A DNA stretch of 64,000 nt from Mactromeris polynyma (GCA_032209605.1 JASFXZ010000014.1:15271231-15335230), one strand, 5' to 3'; positions 48,971 through 61,924 are shown, counted from the stretch's first letter. Notes: generated from the letters alone by a model not told the origin. Program-made: numbers and translations.

Positions 48971-51654
48971 CTTTGCATCTCACAGAGAGGCTGTATTATG
49001 TCGAGAAGACATTGTATTAAGTATAAATGTTATGCCACTTTAAGTGGTTTTATTTGAAAATTTATACGTCTTAATTTTGTCAAAAGCATTAACTAAGAAT
49101 ATCTCATTTTTCAAAACGAAATATCAAACTGGTCGTATGCGGTTCAATCATACGTTTTGTTGCGTAATAGAAGTAATTGTTATATTGAATACAGATTTTA
49201 ACCCGAAGATTAATTGCGCATGATACCGCTCAACTTCAATCGTATCCTCTAATAACATTGAACTATTTCTTAAGAAGATTATGAAATTATATACAATTTA
49301 ATCCGTACCGCAATTAAATCTGTATGGTGACAGAAATTAATCACACCGACCTGAAATATCAGAGTACTGAAAGTACCTGAGAATCAAACGTGACGGAACG
49401 GAAGTTAAACAGTCCGCTTGTGAAGTTGCGTATTTACCTATGGTTTAGCTGCGACACGCAGAAAGTATGATACATCAAAGGGCTGGGAGCGTTTAAAGCA
49501 CAGACGAGCACAAATGGCAGGTTCCGTAGTGACAGTACACTTTATCTGAGCTCTTGGTATTGTCCGTTTGGCCATTATGTGAACTTACAGAATCGCATTT
49601 AGTCACGTGACTTCGAAAACTCTTCAACACGGAAACGCATTAATCGTTGCTGTTCCGATCAAAATCGCGCGATATTATAAAAGGAGCTGTTTTCAGTGTC
49701 TTTGACTGTGTCACAATCATGTAACATATACTGTCTCACTAAATCGAAAACAGTCGAATTTTCTGTTTTATTGTCTGGAATGGGATATTTTTTTTGTACC
49801 TGGAGGGGCACGAGATAATTTTACCCACTGACAATAAAGTTTTACAGAAAAAGTATTTGTAATATTATTGTACTCTTCGAATTGAAATATGCGTCTATGA
49901 CAAAAGCGCATGACTCCAAAATAAAACCCGAATGAACTTACTGTTGAAAAGTTTGCCTGTACTTACTAGGAGAATGAAATAAGCCTTTATTAACCCGTAA
50001 GCCGTTGATTTAGCCGTGTTAAGCAGCGAGTTTATACTTAATGCTTTCGTCACTTTGATTTGGATTACAAATTGTTTTGGGTTACGACCCAAAAAACATG
50101 ATCAACAAACGATCGAACCGCGTATATAACATTGTAGCATATGGAAGGTCACATGCCATGACTAATTATTCATACGTTTTTGTTATGAAACCAGACTTAG
50201 AATTTATATAGTCAAAACAGAAACGTATAAACAATGTTAACACGTATAAAAGAATTAACGATGGCGGCGTCGAAGAATAATTATTAGGTACTATCAATAC
50301 ATTTCGCCCATCTACTTGCACATTCACCTGGTACAACGAGTCTGTTGATTAGTTTACACATAACAGACAATGAAGAAGTTAAGCCATATATATTTATACA
50401 ACATGCTGTGAAAAAAGTTTTTCTGTTGAAGAATTTTTGATATCTATAGTTTTTAAGATATTTCTTGCTCTGAGATTGTTAACGTTGATGGTTCTGTCTC
50501 ATCAAGCTCTGGTACCTGTCATTCACAAGGAAATACAAGCCGTACATGTTATGTCGGTCCCGGACTAAACTCAACATCATATGATATCATCTTTATTCTC
50601 CGTTCGGCCTATTGTTGCCAGCTGTATTGGTTTGTCCTGTGATGTATTCCCCCCGTTTGTCCTCATTAATTCTCCTTAGTTGTCCTTTTTGGTCGGCCAG
50701 GCCATTCCTTGCACATCTGTTCCCTTGCGTAGTTACCCTTGCACCTCCTCAAGTGCCTTATGTTTTATGGATGGCTGTTTTCCCGGAGGTCTGTATGGGG
50801 AACCATTGTCTTATGTATGTGATGATCACTGTAGCAACTTATTCCCTCTCCTTGTAAATGCTTCATACTGGTCATCATGATACCACGGGATGAATGTAGT
50901 TGACTGGGTGTCACTGGGTCCCTATATCACACATGTGTATAGTCTATGCCCCCTGCCCTTCCCTCAATAATTGCGTTATTAGTGTAATATCATCGTATAC
51001 CAGATTCTCACGTTAGCAAAAAAACATACATTGACTTAATTATGAAACATTGCTCCCGGAATTAGAAATTAACGCAAGTTGTTGTCGACGTCTGCTCTAC
51101 CATATTGCCTTGACGCTATCGTACTACTGAAGTGTTTATTTTCTCTTTGATATAGTAATAACCAATACGCCGTATATAGCAACTATAATTAAGTAAAGTA
51201 ACACATCGGAGTTAGCGATTATTAATGCAATATTTTTAGTTTAATTATGTCTAAAATAGATTATTCGTGGCTTTTCTATCAAGTACATTCCTTACGGATT
51301 CAGCTTCCTTATACTGCAATGACCACGCATTTCATCACCAATTATCTTCGTAGCGAAAGAATGAACTTTTCTAAACAAATACATTCAGTCCAGTCAGTAT
51401 CGAACATTTTCATGAAACGGTGAAATAAAAATAGGTTTTTCCTATAATCATGTTGCCTTATTAAACAGATTTAGGAGAAATCGTGATTATTTCATTGAAC
51501 ATTATGTCGTAGGGTTTAGCCCGTTTTATTTAGTCATTGTTTTTGCAATCAGTATAGTTCATCATATTCTTTATTTTAATCTCAAACCTGTATCAATAAA
51601 CTATGATATTTCAAGAATAGTGTTAAGTTAATGTTGTCTATGGTGGAAGGTGAA
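48971..51654. other. Non-coding; TATA-like site at 49676
   Basis: TATAAAAG at 49676-49683 sits in a locally GC-rich context after CACGTGAC (49603). It might be a promoter, but no transcript can be tied to it. Overlapping + frames at 50612-50880 have no recognised domain. Confidence 0.3.
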
Positions 51655-52285
51655 CCCCGTGTAGCGACTTCAGACTACCGACCTTTCAAGTAACACACCA
51701 GTAACTTAAACTCGCGTTCAGATTACCGGGAGGTAGGATGAACTCGATTTCATATTACATTACCCCGGGGATAACTTTAGAAGAAGTTGATTTCAAGCTA
51801 CCTCCTACGATTTCAGATTACTTCCCTCATTCCCTTATTTGTGTTTCTTTGTATACAATTTCCAAGCAGAAAACGAAAAAAGAAAACCAGCAAATGGTAT
51901 AAATACAATTGTTTAGCATCAAAACAACAAGAAAACAACATCAGCAACATGAACAACAACATGTTCCGGATGTAACGGTAGCAACAACACTATCAATCAT
52001 AATAGCAATGCGATCCAAATTTCGTTGATATGTTTGCAGTTCAAGGCTATCTTAATTTTGTATGTTTCATCAATTTTAATTCAAATAACTTACCATGATT
52101 TCATACAATTGAACGTTATCCCATTAGCTCAGTCATCGAGGGGATAATCTGAACTGCGCGGGGTTCAGGTTACTCCTGGGGGTTATTTGAAATCGATTTA
52201 AGATTACCGGGGGTAACTTGAAAACGGGGGGTAACTTGAACACGGGGGTAACTTGAACACGGGGGTAGCTTGAACTCTACACTGG
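51655..52285. repeat. GGGGGTAACTTGAA repeats and related sequence
   Basis: 52206-52275 holds four copies of GGGGGTAACTTGAACAC with variations. 51655-51830 carries related words (TTCAGATTACCGGGAGGTAG). The outer edges, CCCCGTGTAGCGACTTCAGA and (minus strand) CCAGTGTAGAGTTCAAGCTA, are vaguely inverted. A tRNA-like TTAGCTCAGTCATCGAG lies at 52123. It may be a degenerate transposable element. Confidence 0.4.
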
Positions 52286-52916
52286 TACACAGTTACGCCA
52301 ACGCAGCATCGTATGTACCTGAAATAAAGTTTAAACCGACATTAAACCCCAAGAATACAAATAAAACAAGTGGTGGTCGAAAATTATACCCAGGGTTATG
52401 GTCCGGAGTGCACTCATTACACCTTTGTTATTTCATTGGTCATGTTAAAAACTAGGGTATAAATTGACCCCAGCCTGACATTGATTGCCTCATTGAAATT
52501 TCCCACACAGCTTTATTTGAGCATCAATATAGTACTCGTCGTGATAAGATTCGGGTAAACGATATCTGATATTGTCCAACAATTCAATGTAAACATACCT
52601 TTATATAGGCACGCCTGTATTCAATTGTCGGTTAATTGTAATCTATGACCACTTTAGAAATCGAATGGACTACCGCCCGAAATGCCGTGTTGGTCATGCT
52701 GACACATTTGTGTCAGTAATTGTCCGAAATCTGGGTTTTATCCTGATATAGAACACCAATAAGCTATTATCACGAACCAGTAAGTTTCACGCGATTTAAA
52801 TTGCGACATACCAGTAATGGCGGGAGTTGTTACCCTGCTTGTAAATATTGACTTAAGAGCATTTTATTAACTACGAGTTTGTTGTTTTCAGGTAATGAGA
52901 AATTTCTAATCGCAAC

Positions 52917-53301
52917 ATGAAGATGGGACAACATCCACTCACAGCGAAAAACATCGCCGCAGCTTTCTTTTTGATCACTATTTGCGCATGTACGAGTGTG
53001 ACGTCATCATTTGATAGCATATGGCGCAATAATGAACGCTTTCAACGAAATAACTGTACTAAATGCAAAGCAAGCTTGGAAAGGAATGTACAAGACGTGT
53101 TACCAAGACTAACGCTTATAAAACAAAGAATTCTAAACGCCATTGGTCGAAATCCTGCACCATTACGAAATTATCCAAGCGTCATAGAAGCTGTAGAGAC
53201 CAGGCATGCTCCCGAGATTCCTGTGCCTCCTGTTGCTGTCGAAGTACCCGATCGATTGGGTTATCGGATGAAGGAAATCGTTAGCTACCCAGAATCTGAT
53301 T
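52917..53301 (+). CDS. Activin-like propeptide, exon with signal peptide
   Basis: Start ATG at 52917, with a second ATG two codons later. A likely 5' UTR acceptor (TTGTTTTCAG) ends at 52891, and a four-codon upstream reading frame starts at 52894. The donor GTAAGT begins at 53302, leaving phase 1. The exon encodes the signal peptide, the CxxC pair and the first propeptide helix. Confidence 0.75.
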
Positions 53302-54348
53302 GTAAGTAAACTTACTACATGTATAAACAATATTGTCTGACAATATATTCGTTCAATTGTGACTGTCGGTCAATCCGTTGCTTTCATATATGATATCACA
53401 ACTTTGAAATAGTTTTTTTTTGTGCATTATGTCCAGCACTGAATAAGAACATAACATAAATACGTTAAACATACATCAAAGGTTTAATAAACGGTATTTA
53501 TTGTCCTTGGAAGGTGCTGCTATAGTGACCGGGTGGTCATAGTCGCTAACTTCTTGCATCATATTGCTACAGGTTCGAACAAAACCCACGCGGGATGTAG
53601 AATTTGTAAATGGGGAACATATCTAGCTAGCTTAGAAGGTCGGTGACTCTAGCAGGGTACCCGCATGTTCTAAAATTTTCTAGAATGGACACATCGCGTC
53701 TTTATTCGTTTAGAAGCTAGAAACGTCACCGAATAACAACATATGTTTATATGACTTCAAGACCCATTAAAAAACTAGCACGTACTTTTTCTAATGGTCC
53801 TTTTACTCTCTCTTTCTACAGTGCCAGGCGACAACGATGAAGAAACCATATTTAAATTCAACCTCCATGGCAAGGGGCGTGGCGTCAAAGAAGAAGCATT
53901 GGGAGCGTCGTTGTTACTATTTGTGAATCGCAGACGAAAAATTCGTAAAGGCGGAAGAGGAAAGAAGATATTACTAGAATTATCAAAATTGACAGACGAT
54001 AACACTTGGGAATCCCTCACATACTTACAGACACGTGTAAGAAAAACAAGATGGAAACGCGTGAGTTTACCTGTGAAATCCGTGCAAGAACTCTTAGAAT
54101 CAGAGAGTAGAAATATTGATATCAAAGTTCGATGTGTGGGGTGTGGTCGTCTGGTAAACATTGTGATTAATAAACGTTCAAATAAAGATTTGACTAAACA
54201 CAGACGATCTCACAAAAAGCATTCGAAAAGAAGTGATAAAAGTGTTTCTATGGAAACTAAAGACAAGAGACAAAAGAAAAGATTAAAACGAAAAGAGACC
54301 GACGGCAGAACTCCATTTTTGATCATTAGTACGCGAGTGCAAGTTTGA
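52917..54348 (+). CDS. Activin/inhibin-beta-like TGF-beta family propeptide (mature domain not seen)
   Basis: Two exons, 52917-53301 and 53822-54348, join in phase and give about 303 residues. The start MKMGQHP is followed by a hydrophobic signal segment (IAAAFFLITICACTSV). Then come CTKC and an amphipathic helix, LPRLTLIKQRILNAIGR, matching the start of activin/myostatin propeptides (CxxC, then a KxxIL helix). MKEIVSYPESD matches the family's EIIxFAE motif, and TIFKFNL follows. Later RWKRVSLPVKSVQELLESES and DIKVRCVGCG match the W-V-(S)-V-LL and RIACEQC region of inhibin-beta propeptides. The tail is Lys/Arg-rich with RLKR, then RTPFLIISTRVQ, like the HRPFLMLQAR that precedes the ligand cleavage site. 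In activins the mature cystine-knot follows; here a stop comes instead. Confidence 0.75.
53302..53821 (+). other. Intron of the propeptide gene with SINE-like insertion
   Basis: 520 bp. 53525-53775 holds a SINE-like fragment: GGTGGTCATAGTCGCTAACT (A-box-like), CAGGTTCGAACAAAACCCAC (B-box-like), TAGAAGGTCGGTGACTCTAG and a tail GACTTCAAGACCCATTAAAA. It resembles the element at 4337. Confidence 0.6.
53822..54348 (+). CDS. Activin-like propeptide, second exon (to stop)
   Basis: The acceptor TCTTTCTACAG ends at 53821. The first two bases complete a Leu codon from the previous exon. It holds the propeptide beta-strands and a CVGC pair, then about 50 residues rich in Lys/Arg/Ser with possible dibasic and RLKR cleavage sites. 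TGA is at 54346-54348. A weak donor GTTTGA at 54343 or the good donor GTAAGA at 54361 (after the stop) could join it to a ligand exon outside the window. Confidence 0.72.
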
Positions 54349-54570
54349 TGACTTGCAAATGTAAGATATCCTTTTGTATGGCTTTTTTATAAATCCACTG
54401 TCGGAAATATTTCTTGGTCAATACTTTCCTGCACGCAATGACTCAGTGCTGTCTCGTAAATGATAGTTGGTTTTACTAATGTGCAAGTTACAGTACATGT
54501 AGCCACTGAAATGTTGCGTAAGAACTAACTCCAGGTAACTTGAAAGTCACATATGACATTCAGTATGTAA

Positions 54571-54812
54571 CTCCCGGTTAACTCACTTGGCTGAGCACTC
54601 AACGATCAACCTGGAGGTCGCAATTTCGAGCCTCGGATGTTGCAAATGTTCACTATGATAGTTTGACCTTGGGTAGTGCATCAAATGACATTAGCATATC
54701 GTCTGTGATTCATATGAGGAAGTTGTATGATGCTTAAGAAAGAGCAGTTAAATACTGGTGTGTAACCCTAGATCAGTGATTGGGTCAACTAATCGTCGTA
54801 CATAACTGATGT
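54571..54812 (+). mobile_element. tRNA-derived SINE-like element
   Basis: GGTTAACTCACTTGGCTGAG is the A-box region and GGTCGCAATTTCGAGCC the B-box region. The tail TGTAACCCTAGATCAGTGAT then GGGTCAACTAATCGTCGTAC matches the tail of the element at 21823-22048. Confidence 0.6.
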
Positions 54813-55179
54813 GCTGTTGACAAACGGCACAAACTCCGACACAACATTACCTTGATTTTTGATTGACGCATTTAGCACGAGCTACATTGAGAATGAACCT
54901 GTATTCCGAAACATGTTTTTGACACAAGGCTCAATGTCTCTTTCGACCAATGGTCGGAGTCCAAAGGTTCAGTTCTTATGGTGACTGTGACATTTTGTGG
55001 AGTAATTGTTTTATAGTAGTCCTTAAACCAAATCAAGACAGAATGTGTTCGTATTTATTGTACAAATTACACACAAACAAATTAAACACAAACTATGTCT
55101 GGAATCTGCAAGTATGACTTTCATACTTACGTGATACTAAATTTGCTGATTTACTGAAATCGTCATGTGTAGCGTTATA
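54813..55179. other. Non-coding
   Basis: No gene or repeat was recognised. Confidence 0.4.
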
Positions 55180-55300
55180 TACTGTGCATCCTCTCCAGAG
55201 CAAAACCCTTCGGCATATTCAAATTTATGAATTCAGCCTCCCTAGAACCACAACCTCTCAACATCAGTCTATAGCGTGTTGCTCTGATGAGGTTGCACTG
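55180..55300. mobile_element. MITE-like fragment, CAGTGYAACC family
   Basis: TGTGCATCCTCTCCAGAGCA at the left and CCACAACCTCTCAACATCAG inside match the family. The right end GATGAGGTTGCACTG is a good inverted terminus. The 73-codon frame over it is a by-product. Confidence 0.5.
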
Positions 55301-58300
55301 TTGTTGTCCTTGAAACGTTTGAACAATGTCTTGATTATGTGTTTGAGTATATGGTTATATATTCGATTCAGATATTTATCATATCTACCTCCAGAAGTTT
55401 ATTGAAATATATTTATTGAAATGATATACATTTTGTTGTTATTCTATTATCATAGTGATGTTATGATACTGTCATCGTTGTCTATAAATATTTGGATTTC
55501 TTTCAACAGAAGTTGGTAATCGGGTATTTGAACGCTGAAAATTACATAGCAGTAACAGTCACATTCTCAATACAGAACTGATCCATTTAACTGGATTTGG
55601 AGATGGCACACGCGGGCAGGGACAAAAACAATGCCATTGTATAAGCTCTGTAAAATTGGTATAGTTCATACAACAGACTGAAAACCTGTTGACCCAAACT
55701 CTTCGGAGCAGTTACTTCCCTTTGCGTTATTTTAATGCTTGCAGTAAGGCTATTTTTTTCTTACGCAGAGATTTCCTTTAAACTCTGTATTTTTTATCCG
55801 TAATGTATCTAACCAAAATCTGAAATAAAAATGACGCGTCGCCTTGCTTGATTTTATGATAATGAAGATTAAAACGAGAATATTTCATTTGAAAATATAG
55901 CAAAATCGATACATTTTACTATAGTTTTTCTTGCGCAGATATTTTCTGACAATTTGGTATACTTTAATTATGAGGGTCACTGTCTGAATGAAAATATGAA
56001 ATAAAAATATTAGGTCACCTTGCTCGATTTTAACATAAAGATTGATTGATTGTGTTTCAAATGCAATATATATGGAAAGAGAAAGTTGAAAAAATTACCC
56101 ATAATACACTTGGTAACCCATTATCGTTTTATTATTTTCATAAAATGTGTAAGTTTTAAATATTTATTGAAGATCATTTTATAATTTCAAATGTAGAATT
56201 TTAAATATCTATGACTTTTTTTAATAATAAAGTATAAAGAAAAAGAAAGTAGAAGGAAAACTGCAAGATGTTATGAAACATAATCATATCATTATTTGTA
56301 TGGGTCCTTGTGAGTCTATAAAGATCAGTAAAACTCTTTGCATCGTAAAAGAAAATAGCGAACTACTCCCGGAGATGTATTTAAAAAGTAATCACCTTAG
56401 TGACCAATAAAGCCGTCCTGATGTGCAAGGCTTTTGTTGTTTTGATAAACTTTCAAATTAAATAAAACACATTTTTCCTAAGTCATCGGTCAACGAATAG
56501 TTACCAACTGACAGTTTATTTGCCTGTATTATTTGACAGTTTATTTGCCTGTATTATTTGACAGTTTATTAAGCCTGTAATATCAGAGCTCGTTTTTGTT
56601 TTTTTTCTCATTACTACAAAAAGCCTGTCTTGATAGTTCATGATTGTCAGATTGTAACTTCAAGAATATTTCGTAATCCTGCTTAACTTGTCCTGTGACA
56701 TTTCATGGGTCACGTGGTTGTTGGTGATGGAAGGGATTTAATTCCAGCAATAAGCTACGCACGGAACCAGTCATATTTCTGCGATGATATTGTTGACGAC
56801 CGGAGCCCTAATTGAATGTTCCGTTTAGTCCATCCAAATATGAACAAATATGATTTTTTTGAAAACTTTGTTTCTCATTACTACAAAAAGCGATCCGGAT
56901 CATCCAACGTTGTGTTATAAGTACAATTGTAATATGCAGGTAACTAATCTGTTGGTGAACCTTGGGTATTGTACTTACCGGATTGACGCAAAGGAAACTG
57001 GCATTCAATGTCTATAGGGCGCATTAGAGACCAAATATTTACATAAAAATTCAATCATCTATTTTTGCGATGGGGTAAAAATGTCAATGTTAATTTCCGA
57101 TACTTTAAGAATTGTCTCGGGTAAAATGAATTATCTAAGCGTTGGACGGAAGACATACATGCGATCAAGTGTTTGCTGATACGGTTATAGAAACATACAT
57201 GGAGCAATGCTATTGTCTTTCTGCCTTAAAGCAAATATACGCACAGTGCCGTGAGGAGCGGATGGGTGTAACTACGTAACTGCTGTTTTGTGCCATACAC
57301 ATTCTGTAGTAGATTGACCTATTTAACACAAGTCGGTTACTCAGAGGTCACCATGTGTTCACGTTAAATAACGTTCTAATAATCGACACAGTGATTTGTA
57401 TGTCATGGAAAATGACTAGTAAAACTGATATAGTGAATTAAAGTACTCACAACACATTTATTGTCGAATTGGCTTACACATACAGTCAACACTCGTTATA
57501 ACGATCATGTTTGTTCCCTGGGTGTATGTCGTTGTATTGAATATTTCGTTATATTGATTTTGATCAAGAAAGCAGTGTGCGCCGGAATTGTGTCGTTAAA
57601 CGAAATTTGAGTTGTCATAACTTCGTGGACAACTTCGATTTAAAGGAAAACAACGCGGATAACAAAAAGATAAATATATCACTCTATTCACGAACCATTT
57701 GTGATACGTTATTTAAAAAAACTGTGCAGTTACATGAAACAGTAACAAAATAATGCAAGATTCACAATGGCTACTGTAGGGTATGCGGCGCACGTCGTAA
57801 CGTCACATTGACGTTAACGTCACAAATCACATAACTTTTCAAAATAGATGCTTCCGTGTTAAGTGTTTAAAGAAGTTTAGGGACCCAGTGAGTTCACCCT
57901 TTGTTCATTCAAAGGCAGGAATTTAGTTTATTTAGCACTGTTCTGTCACTTAGTCCAAGGCGTTCACTAATATTGACGGACACACACCCGACAGTCTTCC
58001 ATAACGATTTTCTCAACTGACGCAATGACTTTGACGTTAACTTTCTTCGGCCTACCCGACCTGGCATCGTTCTTTATCATCCAAGAACAAATTGCTAAGT
58101 TTCATGGTTGTGGGATTTCTCATACGACATCTTAGAAATTATAATATGGAACAGAATCTAAAACATTAGGTAGTTCAAATTTACGAAAGAGCTACTGTGT
58201 CAAGTAAATACGTTTAAATACATGTATGGTCACGTGGTGAAACAGACATCTCTAAAAGTAGTTATGATGAGCGGAAAGCGTGGAGCCTTTTTAAAAAGTC

Positions 58301-58884
58301 ACCAAATACAGTTACCCTTAAATCACCGGTTTCCGAGGCAGTAAGAAATTAAAGATGATAACGGAAGAAATATGAAGTAAAAAATATTTGAACTTTAAAC
58401 AGTTACGATCCAATTTATCTCTTTTCATCTCAATTAATACAAACAAATTTAGCTGTATACATATTGATAAACGAACCCATTTAAAAATGCACCGAAAATG
58501 AGTCTGTTTAGACTGGTATACCTGTCATTTGGACAGGTTGACCTGTAATGCTCGGAATAGGTTTTTAACAAGTTAGACTGTACAGTCTCATGCTTATAAA
58601 ATGTCTTATGGCATAAACACGTAATCTGCTATCCATTTTCATATAAAATACATATCAAGAAACTAAATAAGATCTCAATAGAACAGTATTACTACGCATT
58701 TTCACAACTTGAATCGTGTGGTCGGCTAGATCAAAAGGGGAAGAACGATAACTTATGTAGTTTAGTATTTATTGCCCCTGCTGAATGGCGCGTTAATATA
58801 TTAGCTATTTCATTTAAATCACCAACAGTGTTATAATGACCATTATATGTCTGTGAAACACTACATTTCCCCAAAAAATGAATA
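55301..58884. other. Non-coding with minor repeats
   Basis: 56510-56584 holds three copies of a 25-bp unit, GACAGTTTATTTGCCTGTAT. CTCATTACTACAAAAAGC occurs at about 56607 and 56876. 57483 begins CAGTCAACACTCGTTATAAC after TA, possibly one end of another pogo-like element. No exon encoding a TGF-beta cystine knot was found. Confidence 0.45.
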
Positions 58885-59062
58885 CAGTAAAAATCCACTT
58901 AAACGCCACCTCAATAATAAGACTACATAAAAAATATGAACACATTTTTCAAGTCCATTTTCGCTGTTTTGCTCTTCATTGAACCTCAATATTAAGACCA
59001 TCTCAATAAGAAGACCTGTTTTCAAGAGTCCCAAGGGTGGTCTTATTATTGAGGTTTTGCTG
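58885..59062 (-). mobile_element. MITE, CAGTAAAACC family, copy 4 (inverted)
   Basis: It begins CAGTAAAAATCCACTTAAAC after TA and ends ATTGAGGTTTTGCTG before TA. It contains TTTTCAAGTCCATTTTCGCT and AGAGTCCCAAGGGTGGTCTT, the reverse complement of the copy at 12221. 178 bp. Confidence 0.8.
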
Positions 59063-59472
59063 TATGCAAATTAGCTTGTCCCCTTGTTTTTATTTCTACG
59101 TTGAAGAACCAGTTCATGTTGACCATGACCTTACGTGACAAAGCTTACGCATACTGTCGAAGGCCTGAAACTTGAAGATAAATCGATCACTCATATAAGT
59201 TTGATTGAGCAATAGATGGATCTATATTGCATTAGAAAACGTGACACTTTTTAATATAGATTGCCAATGTTCTTACTTCTTACGTTTGCTATTAGCTTCA
59301 TTATCTACCCGAAAGTTTATCATTCCAGCTTTACCTCTTTAGATGTAATAAATGAAAAAGTACTAAAGATATTGAAAGTAATGGCGACACAACGATTGCT
59401 AAGGTACCGCGAAATTGAGGTCACTCGTTTGTATTTAAAGCGGCATTAAATATTTATGTTTATACAAACTTT

Positions 59473-59585
59473 TTCGGCCCAGCCGTACTAACCAATCAAA
59501 TCTTATGTTAACCACCAAGGCAATTTCTCAACAACCGAACAACGTTTGTAACCTTGACGCGGATTGGTTAACATCCCGATGAAGG
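59473..59585. repeat. Dispersed repeat, copy A
   Basis: CAGCCGTACTAACCAATCAA, ACCACCAAGGCAATTTCTCA and TTTGTAACCTTGACGCGGAT occur here and again at 61271-61402 with a ~35-bp insertion in the second copy. Confidence 0.75.
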
Positions 59586-59700
59586 GTACGTTGTACGTTA
59601 CCGAAATCCACTGAATTTCAGTGAATTTACCGAATTCCATAATGGATCTGGAGTGACCAGCAATCGTAACATCTAGGCTTTTGTTTAGGTTGCACAACAT

Positions 59701-61270
59701 GTCTTAAACTTCAAATTGGGCCGACCATCTTTTTTCAAGATATATCTTGATTTTACATATTTTACATATTTGATTACGAAATATCATTTCGTTTTTACGA
59801 AGTAAAATCAAAAGTACACTGCAAAAAAAGTGTCGTATGTCGCTTCAGTGTCTCCGTAGATTTGATAAAATGCCATGAGTTCATTAATTAGACAATGCGT
59901 AACGCTAATCATCAACAGGTGTACTTTATGGTACACTCACTGTAGAGTGCTTGCATTGTGGACAAACTCTGATGACGTTTATTAGTTTCTCAGGGTCCAT
60001 AGCACCGAAACTAATTAGCCGTTATGTTATACATACCTTGCTGGAATTTTCACAAAAAGTGCGGCTAATCCATTGTTAAGTAGTGCGTAATTAGTGTTTA
60101 TATGAATTAAACCATTCAACTCATTACGCACAATCTCTCGCATATTTCAAATGTCGTATGATCATTGTTAGCAAGTTAGTTATTTTACGCTAATTGAAAC
60201 GTTGTATGAGTGACATATTAACGTCATAGAAGCCTATCTAACTAGACGCTTAGTCTGATACCTTCATTATGTAATCACTCTCGATACCGCATAATATTCA
60301 GTTCATACCTTGCTATGTACAGTTGGTCTGCAGAGAAAAATGAAAATGCATGAGAATCAATCATGAAAACATCTACATGTATCGATGATGTAAATAACAA
60401 TACGTCACATTACGTATTAATTGTCTCACATACGATATATATAATGGCACATCATTGACGACGTGCGTTGTTTCATTTAATCATAACTTCCTACGCGCAT
60501 TTACCGTAAATGTCGAAACATCTTCCTCGTATCTAATCTTACAGCAATTTACTTCATTTTCGTGAATTATGGAAATTAGGGATTAAATTCATACCAATTT
60601 ATATACAATCGGTTCAGACCAAACCATCGCATGCCGTATTTGAATCACGCTTGAGTATACACCTGTTCAAATCGCTATCATACTGCTGCCTTATGAGAGG
60701 AGGGGGATGTAATTATGTAACAACTACAACTATATAGAGTCCACGTCTCAGAATTGACATACAAACAAACGATGTAAAATCGGTGTCCTATCATATTCGA
60801 TAATCGAACTGAATCGGAGAGGATATTTACATACATAATCGGAAAATAATCATGTATTCATCTTCTGAATATTTACACTAATGCACTATGAATTAGACTG
60901 TGACTTCTACGTAGCACATTAATGATAGTAATCATACAGCACACTTGAATAAAAAAAATTATTCATGTAATCAATGCTTGAAATGTTGTGTTATCCATGT
61001 CCGTCCATACGAAAAAAAATGGTTTCATGTCAATAATTCTTGAAAGGATGGATGGATTCAATTCACATTGGGCACATACGCGTATGATAATTAACTACGG
61101 GTCAATATTGATTTCGGTTACTGCCAAATTCACCAATTATTGCAGGAGTCACATATTTCACATTTCTTGAGAAATTTGAGATCAATGTCGGTTTTTGATG
61201 TGACGTGAAATTGCATTCTTCACATTTCAAAACTAATGTGTATGTTTACATCCGAATCGTATTTCTTCGG
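59701..61270. other. Non-coding
   Basis: AT-rich with no gene recognised. Confidence 0.4.
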
Positions 61271-61402
61271 CGCAGCCGTACTAACATGGTTTTGCTATTT
61301 GCATATCAGTGTTTTGTAAACCAATCAAATCTTGCATTTAACCACCAAGGCAATTTCTCAACCGAAACATATTTGTAACCTTGACGTAGATTGGTTAACA
61401 TT
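61271..61402. repeat. Dispersed repeat, copy B
   Basis: Same order of blocks and orientation as copy A: GCAGCCGTACTAAC, AACCAATCAAATCTTGCATT, ACCACCAAGGCAATTTCTCA, TTTGTAACCTTGACGTAGAT. Confidence 0.75.
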
Positions 61403-61924
61403 GTGCGTAGTGTATTTCAAGATTTATCCAGTAAGTAGTGTTGTTAGTCATCACCACGGGGAATTGTCCGGTGTTAGAATTTAGAAGACTTTCTTGGTTT
61501 TATATACCAGTCGCGAACATAGTATTGTTTTAATCAGGTAAATCGCTATGTAACAAGTTTATTAACATGAATGTGCGAGTTCACGACGTATACAATAAGT
61601 AATGATGAACTGTATTGAAACAGACTGTACTGTGTCTATGACTAACCACACTACGGAGTTATTTTATCCAGTCTCCTACGCAGTGATCTCCCCTTACAGG
61701 TATCGGAGTTTCTGTAGTATAGCGTAATTGAATGACCGGCTTAACATTTAGGTATTTGTTTTATGTTGTACAACAAATTTTAACCTTCAGATTGCAACAA
61801 ATTTGCATACTTCAAGTTGAATTTCGAAATGTATTTCCCATAAGTCGCTATTAGGTTCATACCCATAGAAACAGATCTATCAAAACGTGTTCGCGTGTAT
61901 TAATTTGTCAAACCTTTTTGGGAG

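Noticed and set aside
50612..50880. Two overlapping + frames of 66-81 codons, Cys/Pro/Leu-rich
   Set aside because: No recognisable domain, no convincing splice context, and neither frame shows a coding bias I can defend.
53775..54161. 128-codon minus-strand frame
   Set aside because: Shadow of the propeptide exon on the + strand, which has matching splice sites and family motifs.
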